Below, one piece after another: positions 8,025 to 16,263 of a DNA stretch of 35,077 bases. Within the stretch, counting starts at the first letter, position 1. Every line of letters begins with the position of its first letter. A program made the translations under genes and the position numbers. The DNA comes from Candidatus Scybalousia scybalohippi (GTDB taxonomy: Bacteria > Bacteroidota > Bacteroidia > Bacteroidales > P3). Location: assembly GCA_018065645.1 (NCBI GenBank), contig JAGHSX010000187.1:1-35077 (forward strand). Reading direction: 5' to 3'. The notes beneath the pieces were generated by a model. The model was given only the letters and a program-made list of their open reading frames with translations. It was not told the origin of the DNA and ran no database searches.

Positions 8025-8072
8025 CTCTTCGTAATGCGTGGGTCGTGTGTTCAAGTCACATAACCGGCACCA
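8025..8072 (+). other. 3' half of tRNA-Thr(CGU), attP core; not a complete tRNA gene
   Basis: ctcttCGTaatgcgtgggtcgtgtgttcaagtcacataaccggcacca has anticodon loop, variable loop, T-arm (GTTCAAGTC) and CCA of tRNA-Thr(CGU); no 5' half present. Confidence 0.85.
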
Positions 8073-8076
8073 GTAT

Positions 8077-8103
8077 AAAGCCTTGTTTTTACAAGGCTTT
8101 TTT
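8077..8103 (+). terminator. intrinsic terminator following the tRNA fragment
   Basis: AAAGCCTTG-loop-CAAGGCTTT followed by T-run. Confidence 0.8.
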
Positions 8104-8130
8104 ATTGTTTAAAGCACTTTTTTAAAGTCT

Positions 8131-8170
8131 AAAAAATGTGAAAAAATGCTAAAAAGTGCTAAAAAATGCT
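8131..8170 (+). repeat. four tandem 10-bp repeats (aaaaaatgtg aaaaaatgct aaaaagtgct aaaaaatgct)
   Basis: Direct reading; two related copies on the other side of the core at 7911-7920 and 7923-7932. Confidence 0.9.
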
Positions 8171-8243
8171 ACATATTTATAATAAAGTTGCACAAAAGTT
8201 GCACAATGTGTACAACGTGTGTACAACGTATTTATACAAAAAA

Positions 8244-8681
8244 TTACCTACCTAAACTCTTTGCATATCCTTGTTTTGCTAGTATATCAGCCATAGCATT
8301 ATTCAAGTGTCCTATTCTAAAATCGTGTCTGTGTGCCTTTACTTTCTCAAATGTAATATTTGGGTTGATTTGGTTTATTTCATAAGCTAGCACTTTCATT
8401 TGGTTGTATGCTATCCATTGGCTTTTATACTTAAAATCAGATGGGGTTTTAGGTCGTACATTGCCTTTGATGTAGTCAATAGCGGTTTGGCTATCTGTAT
8501 AAATAGTTGCTTTCTTGCCACCAGCCAATATACAAGCTATCTTTATTGCAAACATTTCACCTAGGTTATTGTTTTCGCAAGGAATACAATTTGATATTTG
8601 CCTAGTCTTAACTCCATCAATAACATAGATACCAATACCAGCAATACCCTTTTGCCAAGAACTATCTGTGTATAACTCCAT
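8244..8681 (-). CDS. RNase H-like ribonuclease
   Basis: MELYTDSSWQKGIAGIGIYV...NNLGEMFAIKIA...IYTDSQTAIDYI...VKAHRHDFRIGHLNNAMADILAKQG; start at 8681 has a gggggag RBS. Confidence 0.8.
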   Translation of the reverse strand: MELYTDSSWQKGIAGIGIYVIDGVKTRQISNCIPCENNNLGEMFAIKIACILAGGKKATIYTDSQTAIDYIKGNVRPKTPSDFKYKSQWIAYNQMKVLAYEINQINPNITFEKVKAHRHDFRIGHLNNAMADILAKQGYAKSLGR

Positions 8682-8765
8682 AGCTCCCCCTTGTAAATTC
8701 ATTTCCGATTCGGTAAAGTATTTTTCATAGGTATAGCCTATATTTTTTCCATTATAAGTTAGAAA

Positions 8766-8797
8766 GACAACTTTCCTTACAAGGCTGTCTTTTTTTT
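8766..8797 (+). terminator. hairpin plus T8, + strand terminator-like
   Basis: GACA..CCTTACAAGG..TGTC then TTTTTTTT. Confidence 0.45.
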
Positions 8798-8798
8798 G

Positions 8799-8826
8799 TT
8801 GCATAAATTTGAAACTTGTTTATAAT
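8799..8826 (+). promoter_or_regulatory. sigma70-like promoter for the toxin leader
   Basis: TTGCAT-16 bp-TATAAT. Confidence 0.6.
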
Positions 8827-8858
8827 AATACTTGCGAATTAAATCGCTTAACAGTATG

Positions 8859-8899
8859 GATAGCAGTTGGTTGAGTCGTATCTCCTCTGCTATCTTTTT
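8859..8899 (+). terminator. leader hairpin/terminator between promoter and toxin ORF
   Basis: GATAGCAG(8859-8866)...CTGCTATC(8887-8894) then TTTTT. Confidence 0.55.
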
Positions 8900-8921
8900 A
8901 TATAACAATGGAAAAATAACA

Positions 8922-9320
8922 ATGATATTATATTATCCTAAAATGGGTGAAATACTTATTTGTAATTACAACGGATTTAAAGAACCTGAAATGGTTAAAA
9001 TTAGACCTGTTGTAGTTATTTCTCCTAAACATCGTTCTGGCTCAAGGTTATGCACAGTAGTACCTTTAAGTACAACAACACCTATTCCACAAAAAGATTA
9101 TCATTATCTTTTAAAGTTAGAAAGGAAATTACCTAAACCATTTGATAGTTCAACTTGTTGGGTGAAAGCTGATATGATAAACACTGTATCATTAGATAGA
9201 TTAGACCTTATAAGATGTGGGAAGATACAAGGCAAAAGGAACTATTTTAGAGCCAAAGTTACCAAAGACCAATTACAAGAAATCCAACAATCAATAAAAA
9301 ATGCTTTAGGTATAAAATAA
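8922..9320 (+). CDS. type II TA PemK/MazF-family toxin-like protein, no adjacent antitoxin
   Basis: GEILICNYNGFKEPEMVKIRPVVVISPKHR...CTVVPLSTT...CWVKADMINTVSLDRLDLI; start taken as ATG 8922. Confidence 0.8.
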   Translation: MILYYPKMGEILICNYNGFKEPEMVKIRPVVVISPKHRSGSRLCTVVPLSTTTPIPQKDYHYLLKLERKLPKPFDSSTCWVKADMINTVSLDRLDLIRCGKIQGKRNYFRAKVTKDQLQEIQQSIKNALGIK

Positions 9321-9444
9321 AGGGGGAATATCCCCCTTTTTTTTACTACACCGTATATATATTGCAATCTCCATATACGGCGACCATCAACCGATGTTGT
9401 GGTTTTAAAGCCCGATACTTTCGCAGAGCGGGAACCTTACTAAT
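9314..9444 (-). ncRNA. candidate small RNA with own promoter, three stems and terminator
   Basis: Minus strand: TTGACT-17-TATTAT (9451-9479); stems CCCG..CGGG with GAAA tetraloop, ACCACAAC..GTTG(A)TGGT, CCGTATAT..ATATACGG, then GGGGGATATTCCCCC terminator. Confidence 0.45.
9322..9344 (+). terminator. intrinsic terminator after toxin gene (possibly bidirectional)
   Basis: GGGGGAATATCCCCC followed by TTTTTTTT. Confidence 0.85.
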
Positions 9445-9486
9445 AACATTATAATAATATATTATTTTAAAATAGTCAATTTATTT

Positions 9487-9726
9487 TTATTGCAACTCAT
9501 CCAACTTTATTACGCACTCTATCGCATCGCCAAAAGTCTTTATTGAGTATCTGCAATTTTCCCTAATTCTAATAGGCTCATTATTTACCCTTGTACAAGA
9601 TGTTAAGCAACTCAGGATGAATAGACTCGTTATAACAATCGCAATCAGTTTTAATATATTTGATTCTCTCTCTGATTTCTGTGATTGTGCCACCGGCGAC
9701 CATTTGCTTTTTGTTATACTCTTCAA
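9487..9726 (-). CDS. Rz1-like o-spanin lipoprotein
   Basis: Hydrophobic signal plus lipobox LFILSCLTSC; overlaps Rz-like gene out of frame. Confidence 0.7.
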   Translation of the reverse strand: MKSITKSKWSPVAQSQKSERESNILKLIAIVITSLFILSCLTSCTRVNNEPIRIRENCRYSIKTFGDAIECVIKLDELQ

Positions 9727-9886
9727 TGCTTTTCTCCAAGTTATCAGCTTTGTGTTTAAGGGTTGTTTTTTCGCTCTCTAGTAAGCAGTTTTTACTTTCA
9801 AGCATATTCGTTCGCATATAAAAAAAGCCTGTACTAATACAGGCTAAAACAAACAAACAAGCTAACCCCTTTATCATATAACCCAC
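9581..9886 (-). CDS. Rz-like i-spanin
   Basis: N-terminal TM then coiled coil; located after endolysin. Confidence 0.7.
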   Translation of the reverse strand: MGYMIKGLACLFVLACISTGFFYMRTNMLESKNCLLESEKTTLKHKADNLEKSIEEYNKKQMVAGGTITEIRERIKYIKTDCDCYNESIHPELLNILYKGK

Positions 9887-10341
9887 TCCCCTGTTCTAAT
9901 TAATCTAGCTATTCTGTTTGCTCTCTTTGGTGTCTGTTTCGCATAGTTGCTATCCAAACACTCAATAGATGCTTTTTTGAAGTCTTTTAATTTCAAATAC
10001 AAAAGCATCTTTCTAAATTTCTTTAGTCCGTTAATACCTAATTGAAAGCACATATCTAATAACGCATATTGTCTTTCTTCATCTAACGTAAATATCCAAT
10101 TAAACTCTTTGTTAAGTTGTGCCTTGCATTTATCAATGTCATTCCTTAACAGATATATTGCTCCGTTGTATGTTATACCACGTTCAGCATCAGGACAAAC
10201 TCTCTTTTCTTCTGCCGTCAAAGGGTTTGTTTCAAGGCATCTACCAACCCCTATGGTCTTTTTACCTGCTGGACATACATAAACACATAGCTTTAATCCC
10301 TCGTGGAATTTAAGCCTCTCCATCTCCCAATCTTCAGCCAT
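9874..10341 (-). CDS. endolysin, GH24 lysozyme-like (T4/P22-type muramidase)
   Basis: FHEGLKLCVYVCPAGKKTIGVGRCLE (E...C...T catalytic arrangement); start chosen at 10341 (MAEDWEMERLKFHEG). Confidence 0.88.
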   Translation of the reverse strand: MAEDWEMERLKFHEGLKLCVYVCPAGKKTIGVGRCLETNPLTAEEKRVCPDAERGITYNGAIYLLRNDIDKCKAQLNKEFNWIFTLDEERQYALLDMCFQLGINGLKKFRKMLLYLKLKDFKKASIECLDSNYAKQTPKRANRIARLIRTGEWVI

Positions 10342-10342
10342 A

Positions 10343-10633
10343 TTATTTCTCCAACCACTTTTCAAATGCACGCATAACAACGTTTGGTATAAAGCTAACA
10401 ATTTTAGCCATAGCATCATAAATCTTTGGCGATAACATACCGCATATATAACCAATACAAGTCGCTGTTTGGCTCTCTAACCCGTATGTTTCAGCAATAA
10501 TAGCAGAGCAATAACAAAAGCTAGCACCCAACAAAAACAACCCTACACTACGTCTATATGATTGAAATTTCTCGTTTATCACGTTCCAAACCCCAGCAAA
10601 TATACTTACAATATACAAAAATAAATGTTCCAT
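10343..10633 (-). CDS. putative holin
   Basis: Small protein with two to three hydrophobic segments directly upstream of the endolysin. Confidence 0.65.
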   Translation of the reverse strand: MEHLFLYIVSIFAGVWNVINEKFQSYRRSVGLFLLGASFCYCSAIIAETYGLESQTATCIGYICGMLSPKIYDAMAKIVSFIPNVVMRAFEKWLEK

Positions 10634-10644
10634 TTAATCCCCCA

Positions 10645-10671
10645 ATAAAAAAGAGGGATTAAACCAATCCC
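10645..10671 (-). terminator. intrinsic terminator upstream of the lysis cassette
   Basis: Minus strand GGGATTGGTTTAATCCCTCTTTTTT. Confidence 0.75.
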
Positions 10672-11112
10672 TCAATAATGCATTGCACGATAATAACGTT
10701 CAGCCTTGTCAACTGGTGCATCTTTATCGTGTATAAATTTAACCGCATCCTTAATATATCTGTCATCAGATTTATCAGGATAATAAAAATCAGAATACAT
10801 CATATTGATAACATAATAGAACACGTTTTTATCAATCCCATAACTTTCAGCTATTTTAGAAGTTGTGTCATAATCCCAATGTTGCCCATTTGTGCCATCA
10901 TCGTTTTGAAATTCTGCCACGATATGCTCTACTGTTTCCCTATCGTGCATAGGGTGTTTATATAACTTCAATTTCATAACAAAATCGTGTGCTAACTCCG
11001 GATGCGATTTTTTAACCTCACATACAAAGTCATTAGTCATATCAGCAAGATGTATCATTTCAATTTCGTTACCTGATTCAACATACTCATTTAATATCTC
11101 TTTATATCCCAT
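10672..11112 (-). CDS. hypothetical phage protein
   Basis: ORF in track. Confidence 0.65.
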   Translation of the reverse strand: MGYKEILNEYVESGNEIEMIHLADMTNDFVCEVKKSHPELAHDFVMKLKLYKHPMHDRETVEHIVAEFQNDDGTNGQHWDYDTTSKIAESYGIDKNVFYYVINMMYSDFYYPDKSDDRYIKDAVKFIHDKDAPVDKAERYYRAMHY

Positions 11113-11116
11113 AGCA

Positions 11117-11443
11117 TCACCCCTTTACATAGTTAATAGCACTAATAAGGAATGGTTGACATTTGCGATATAAATCAATAAGTCTGTATCTCCCATCAGG
11201 AACATTTATAATAATATCATTTACATACTTCTTAATGTCGCTACTATTGATGTACCCCTCATCATCCATCAAAGGATAAATAAGTTTTTCCATATCGTTA
11301 ATAGCTTTTTGAACCTTTGGTGCAAGGTCAAACTTAAAAAATCCATACCTAAAGACAAAACTTTCTTGATTATAACCTCCGAAAATATCCGTCAAAACTT
11401 GTTGCTCAAAAAAGTCAAGTTCTTGTTGTTTAACGTCAACCAT
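11117..11443 (-). CDS. hypothetical phage protein
   Basis: ORF in track. Confidence 0.6.
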   Translation of the reverse strand: MVDVKQQELDFFEQQVLTDIFGGYNQESFVFRYGFFKFDLAPKVQKAINDMEKLIYPLMDDEGYINSSDIKKYVNDIIINVPDGRYRLIDLYRKCQPFLISAINYVKG

Positions 11444-11453
11444 TCCTCAACCT

Positions 11454-12020
11454 CTATGCTTTTTCTTCAACAACACTATTATCAGGTGCAGGTGTAGTTG
11501 GTGCAACCCAATAATTATAACGTGGCATTACAGCAGGGCAAATAGCATCCTTTGGTATAACTACTTTAGTGATGTCATCAACAACCCTACCCAATACATC
11601 AATGCTATTTTTGTTTGTAGCAATAGCAGATGACATATGACAGTTATTAACAGCTTGTTGAGTATTCCATTCAGCCTGTGCTTTAGCATCAGAGTTAATT
11701 CGTGTAATTAAACGTTCGTACACGTCAGCAATTTTAACCTCTGTGTTTTGTTCAGATTTCAAAAGTGCTATTTCGCTATCTTTTCTAGCCAATTCTTGAG
11801 CATAAGCTAAATCTGTTTTAGTAGCGAACTCTTGATGTGGCTCATAGTTACAAGCATAATTACCCATTCTATTACCACCAAAGATATTGCCTAATCCACC
11901 ATTCAATAAAGCAAGTGTAGTTCCGGCAATACCTAAACCTAAACCAGCTCCACCAACACCAGAAGATGCAACGTGTTGCGTTCCGTCAGCAGTCTTAATT
12001 TCCATTCCTTTTACTCCCAT
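11454..12020 (-). CDS. putative virion-associated protein, Gly-rich N-terminus
   Basis: ORF in track; GVGGAGLGLGIAGTTLALLNGGLGNIFGG. Confidence 0.55.
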   Translation of the reverse strand: MGVKGMEIKTADGTQHVASSGVGGAGLGLGIAGTTLALLNGGLGNIFGGNRMGNYACNYEPHQEFATKTDLAYAQELARKDSEIALLKSEQNTEVKIADVYERLITRINSDAKAQAEWNTQQAVNNCHMSSAIATNKNSIDVLGRVVDDITKVVIPKDAICPAVMPRYNYWVAPTTPAPDNSVVEEKA

Positions 12021-12036
12021 AATAATTAACAAAATA

Positions 12037-12060
12037 AGACGTAACCATTAGATTACGTCT
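12037..12060. terminator. bidirectional-looking terminator
   Basis: AGACGTAA/TTACGTCT flanked by T/A-rich runs. Confidence 0.65.
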
Positions 12061-12117
12061 TTATTTTATCCTATTTTTTATGTAAGTATAGGTCTGTGTT
12101 AGGAAACAAATAGGAAG

Positions 12118-12390
12118 TTAAACTGTCTTATCGCCAGCAAAATATTGCGAAAACCATCCGACAGCTTTCATTCTGCATAAAGCTCTAGCATAATCTAACC
12201 TACTTCTAATGGTACGTTCTTCAACTCCGTATTTTGTTGCCATTTGTTTTTGTTCAAGATGCTCAACGTAGTAATCTTTTAATGTTTGCTCAACATCTTC
12301 AGGTAAGTTCATAGCTTTTAAAAACCTGTTTCCTACCTCTGCATTGTTGCACTCAAAAAACTCTTCAAAAAAATACACTTTTGTACACAT
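12118..12390 (-). CDS. sigma70 region 4-like HTH protein
   Basis: LEQKQMATKYGVEERTIRSRLDYARALCRM. Confidence 0.45.
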   Translation of the reverse strand: MCTKVYFFEEFFECNNAEVGNRFLKAMNLPEDVEQTLKDYYVEHLEQKQMATKYGVEERTIRSRLDYARALCRMKAVGWFSQYFAGDKTV

Positions 12391-12450
12391 TGTTATCTCC
12401 TATGTTTTGTCGTTTTTATAATAATGAAACTAAAATAATATGCTGTCAAT

Positions 12451-12473
12451 AAAAAAGGCTACATAAAGTAGCC
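12451..12473 (-). terminator. terminator after tailspike gene
   Basis: Minus GGCTACTTTATGTAGCCTTTTTT. Confidence 0.8.
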
Positions 12474-12478
12474 CTTTA

Positions 12479-15400
12479 TCAGATTATGTCTGATTTGAGA
12501 AGTTTCTTCAACTTATCTAACGTCCAACGTTGATATGCACATTCAAGAGCAAGAGCTTCAGAATAACGAATACCATAAGCATTGCCTGCTTTTGTTACAA
12601 GTTTCTTTTCTATATGTGTTTTAGCTGGTACAATTTCATTACCATCTTCATCATATACAGCTTGTTCATCTGTAACCTCTTCGTTTTCATATTCATCTTC
12701 CCATTCATCATAGCAAAGTAGTCCGTACTTAAAACCATCTAATCCTTCACTCTCAAAAGCTTCCTTAACTTTTTGTGCAATTAAACCAAAGTGAATACGA
12801 GCATTTTCGCCCTTTTCCTCAACAGATGATTTAAACTTGTATTGAACAAAGTTAACCTTTTCCCAAGCCTTGAATACACGTTCATCAATAACATCTATAT
12901 CTTGTTTTTGGCGTTCATCAGAAGTATTGATTATTGCATTTGCTGCAAATACTTCTTTCCATAAGTGAGAAGCATCTCCAAGAGTGGTACTATTTGTGAT
13001 GTAAGGTCTGCAATATGGAGATGCACCACCAATTATGACACTTGTTTTTATGGTGTTAGTGTTATCTAGTACTTCTAATGATAAATAATCTTGACCAGCA
13101 TAGTGAATTGTTGAACCTGTTGAATAGATTGACCCACGTTTATCAGTCATACCATTACGAGTAAAAACAATACCATGATTATTTGCAGAAGAATAATCTG
13201 ATATATTAAATATAGCCACACCATCTTTTGTGAAAAATAGTTTGTTTTTATTATTATATGATATTCCTAAATAATTATTACTGCTATCATTGTCGCCGTA
13301 TAAAGATAATTGTGCTTTTTGTGTTGTTCCTACATTTAATGAACAATATTGGTTTGTATCATCATACTGCCAATGTAAACCACCAATATAACCTTTTCCA
13401 GTCGGGTATCTGTCATAAAAATACATATTTCTATAATCCATACTCATCAATAATTCAGGTTTACCAGTTGCATAGTTAAAATAATTAAGCCTAAATGAAT
13501 TTCCTTTTGGAGCTGTTATAGTTGCATTATTACTGCTATCATATTGAGCTATCCTTGACCGTATTAGTGTTGTATCTTCTGCATAAGTATCACCTACTCT
13601 GCCAATACTATACACATATTTGTAATCATTAACATAAAATGGTTGTTTGTTGTTGTAAGCTTTAGTAATACCACTTTTATATGCAGTATTTGGCGAATAT
13701 GTCATTGTTGCCGTTTTACTAGTCGGCTGAAAATAATGTTTATCATTTATAGATGTACCATTAGCATCACGAATACAAGCATAATTAATACCATCTAATT
13801 CTACTATATCGCCAAATGGTTGTTCAACTGCATATCCAACAACACATATATCTCCACCACGACAATAAATACCTTCATTCTCAAAAATATGCCACAATCC
13901 AGTAGTATCGTTAATAATTGAATCAATACCACCTTTTATAGCTTTTTCACAACCTATATATTTTGTTTTTATTAAATTACCTGAATAGTCATAAATAAAT
14001 ATTGCCTGATAATCATATAAATTACCCGTACTTACTAAAAAGTAAATATAGTTTGTATCAGCACATTTTCCCTGTACTGTATTAATTCCTTGATTTTGTG
14101 GTACAATAAATTGCTTAATTGGTTTAGAATAAGCTGTCAATCCTTCTATTTCCCAAATTAAACACATATAATCACGAGCACCAGAAACATGTGCTATTAA
14201 ATATTTACCATCTGTAGATACTGTAGGAGTTAATCCTATATAATTTGAATAAACACCTGTATCAGGTATAAGTGGAATTTCTTGTACATCAGAAGCTGTT
14301 GTTAAACTTCCTCTCCAATGTATTTTAGTAACTCCTCTGTATTGTCTAGATAAACTTGCATTATATGCAGATTGACACCATAAATAAATTTCTCCATTTT
14401 CTATTGTAACACCCATACCTTGACCATGTCCAATAGGCAATATGCCTGAAAAAGCAATATATTGAGGTCTTATTGTACCATCACTGTTAATAGCGAATTG
14501 TGTTATACGACAAGAATTACCTGCATCACTTCCACTTGACGGTGTAGCTGTTTGTGATATGAACAAGTATTCATTGTTTCCTTGTTTAACATAAGCTGCA
14601 CCCTGAATACCACGCGAAGCATAAGTATAAATCTCTGTATTTGTTACTCCGTCATTTACTCCAAAGAAAGGCTCACCAAGTTTATGTTCTTTTGAAATAG
14701 AATCTTCTACAATAAATGCACCACCTGCTCTAAATTTCTGTCCTGTTGCTGAACAATAGATAATACCATCACCCTTGATGTTATTATTTAAACTATTAAC
14801 AACATATTCTCCACTTGGTACAATAATATTTGCACCTGCATTTCTAAATGCTGTCGTATCATCAGTAACACCATCGCCTTTAGCACCAAAGTCTTTTACA
14901 TTTATTGCATCAGCAAACCTATCTTGCAACGTTCTCTTTTCGGTGCTACCAGTAGCAATTACCCCATCAGTAAATACGTCTTTTAACACATTATTTAACG
15001 TAGTCTTACTGATAAATGTATATCCTAAAGCACTATCATATTGTGCTTTTGTTAGTTCTCCACATTCCATTTTACCCGTTGTTTGGTTTACAGTTAGCCA
15101 GTTACCACCAGCAACAAGACCGGGAACACCAGCTTTCGCAATAGTTGGTAAATCTGTCTTTAATGCGTATTTACTTAAATCTACTGTTTCACTTAATTTA
15201 TCCCATCCGCTATCAGTCCAAACATAATTAGCACCACTATCTAACACATTATACACATCGCCGACCTTTTGCCCAACTGATGGTAAATCGTTATAAGTTG
15301 CTACACTACCTTTAACACGATAAACACCTGTAATGGATTTTAATGCCTCTTCTGCTTGTTCAGCACTAGCTTGAGCAGATATTGCAGATGATGCACTAGC

Positions 15401-15889
15401 ATTGGCACTTGCTAAACTATCACTAGCTTTAGATGTTGCAATTCCTGCTTGAGTTGTAGCAGTTATAGCACTAGCATTAGCACTATTTACATATTGAACT
15501 AATACTTGTTCACTTTCTTGAGCAAGTGTATTAAAATCATCTGTTTTAGCTGTTGCGTTTGTGTTAAATGCTGTTAATTTAGCATCTGTATAATCATCAA
15601 TATCAGGTTTAATTACACTTTCAACATAGTTATTAATTGTTGTTGCAGCATATTGCTGTACATATTGGGTTGCAACTTCTTCTGCATATTCTCTAATTTC
15701 AGGCTTAACTACATTAACAACATAGCTATCAATTTCACGTTCGCCATTTTTAATAAATTGAACATCTAAATCATAGTTTAACTCTACTTCATCTTGCCAA
15801 TAAACCTCAAGTATTGCAGTATCTGGGTTTTCAATAATATCAACATTAATATCAGTAGAGTGTCCTAATTCAACCTCTAATATTTCCAT
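12479..15889 (-). CDS. tail fiber/tailspike with C-terminal peptidase S74 (intramolecular chaperone) domain
   Basis: Pectate-lyase-type start VKDFGAKGDGVTDDTTAF; C-terminal NTSDERQKQDI...HFGLIAQKVKEAF...LVTKAGNAYGIRYSEALALECAYQ. Confidence 0.9.
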   Translation of the reverse strand: MEILEVELGHSTDINVDIIENPDTAILEVYWQDEVELNYDLDVQFIKNGEREIDSYVVNVVKPEIREYAEEVATQYVQQYAATTINNYVESVIKPDIDDYTDAKLTAFNTNATAKTDDFNTLAQESEQVLVQYVNSANASAITATTQAGIATSKASDSLASANASASSAISAQASAEQAEEALKSITGVYRVKGSVATYNDLPSVGQKVGDVYNVLDSGANYVWTDSGWDKLSETVDLSKYALKTDLPTIAKAGVPGLVAGGNWLTVNQTTGKMECGELTKAQYDSALGYTFISKTTLNNVLKDVFTDGVIATGSTEKRTLQDRFADAINVKDFGAKGDGVTDDTTAFRNAGANIIVPSGEYVVNSLNNNIKGDGIIYCSATGQKFRAGGAFIVEDSISKEHKLGEPFFGVNDGVTNTEIYTYASRGIQGAAYVKQGNNEYLFISQTATPSSGSDAGNSCRITQFAINSDGTIRPQYIAFSGILPIGHGQGMGVTIENGEIYLWCQSAYNASLSRQYRGVTKIHWRGSLTTASDVQEIPLIPDTGVYSNYIGLTPTVSTDGKYLIAHVSGARDYMCLIWEIEGLTAYSKPIKQFIVPQNQGINTVQGKCADTNYIYFLVSTGNLYDYQAIFIYDYSGNLIKTKYIGCEKAIKGGIDSIINDTTGLWHIFENEGIYCRGGDICVVGYAVEQPFGDIVELDGINYACIRDANGTSINDKHYFQPTSKTATMTYSPNTAYKSGITKAYNNKQPFYVNDYKYVYSIGRVGDTYAEDTTLIRSRIAQYDSSNNATITAPKGNSFRLNYFNYATGKPELLMSMDYRNMYFYDRYPTGKGYIGGLHWQYDDTNQYCSLNVGTTQKAQLSLYGDNDSSNNYLGISYNNKNKLFFTKDGVAIFNISDYSSANNHGIVFTRNGMTDKRGSIYSTGSTIHYAGQDYLSLEVLDNTNTIKTSVIIGGASPYCRPYITNSTTLGDASHLWKEVFAANAIINTSDERQKQDIDVIDERVFKAWEKVNFVQYKFKSSVEEKGENARIHFGLIAQKVKEAFESEGLDGFKYGLLCYDEWEDEYENEEVTDEQAVYDEDGNEIVPAKTHIEKKLVTKAGNAYGIRYSEALALECAYQRWTLDKLKKLLKSDII

Positions 15890-15893
15890 TGTG

Positions 15894-16256
15894 CTACTCC
15901 GTTACTTGTGGTGTTACTCTAAAATATCCTGTTTTATTTACATCAGCAGGGAATATTGTATGTATAGATTTTAGTTCATCATTAAATTGTATTTGAATAT
16001 CTGTTGTATATGTGCCAACAGCAATACCTGTTTGAATAGGTGTTAATGGTATCAAAAACTTACCTTGTTCAATATCTGTTGCTTGTCCTGATAAAGTCCA
16101 CATTACTTGACCATTATCAGGGTTTTTAACTTGCATTTTTACATCTGCACCAGTTAAATCAATTTCCTTGCCTTGTTTTTTAAATTGCAGTCTAATATTG
16201 AAGTTATCGCCCTGCCTAACCTCAATAACATTACCATTTTGTAAAATTCTACCTGT
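15894..16256 (-). CDS. baseplate/tail BppU-like N-terminal domain protein
   Basis: GRILQNGNVIEVRQGDNFNIRLQFKKQGKEIDLTGADVKMQVKNPDNG: beta-sandwich tail accessory pattern. Confidence 0.45.
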   Translation of the reverse strand, partial: TGRILQNGNVIEVRQGDNFNIRLQFKKQGKEIDLTGADVKMQVKNPDNGQVMWTLSGQATDIEQGKFLIPLTPIQTGIAVGTYTTDIQIQFNDELKSIHTIFPADVNKTGYFRVTPQVTE

Positions 16257-16263
16257 CATTAAT

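Larger units (their letters stand above)
7911..8230. promoter_or_regulatory. attP: tRNA-derived core with flanking arm-type repeats
   Basis: tRNA 3' half in the middle; TGYACAA sites at 7948, 7959, 8189, 8200, 8209, 8220; A-tract TGC repeats at 7911, 7923 and 8131-8170. Confidence 0.85.

Noticed and set aside
8025-8072. Complete tRNA-Thr gene
   Set aside because: Only the 3' half (from anticodon loop to CCA) is present; upstream sequence does not form the acceptor and D arms.
8800-8921. Type III toxin-antitoxin (ToxIN-like) repeats upstream of the MazF-like gene
   Set aside because: Terminator is there but I see no tandem repeats; toxin motifs match PemK/MazF more than ToxN. Kept only as a weak analogy.
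10342-10455. N-terminal extension of the endolysin ORF (MVIYAVCYRQRFMM...)
   Set aside because: Overlaps the holin gene out of frame; ATG at 10341 gives a normal lysozyme start.
14775-15227. 150-aa + strand ORF
   Set aside because: Antisense to the tailspike gene, no RBS or recognisable domain.
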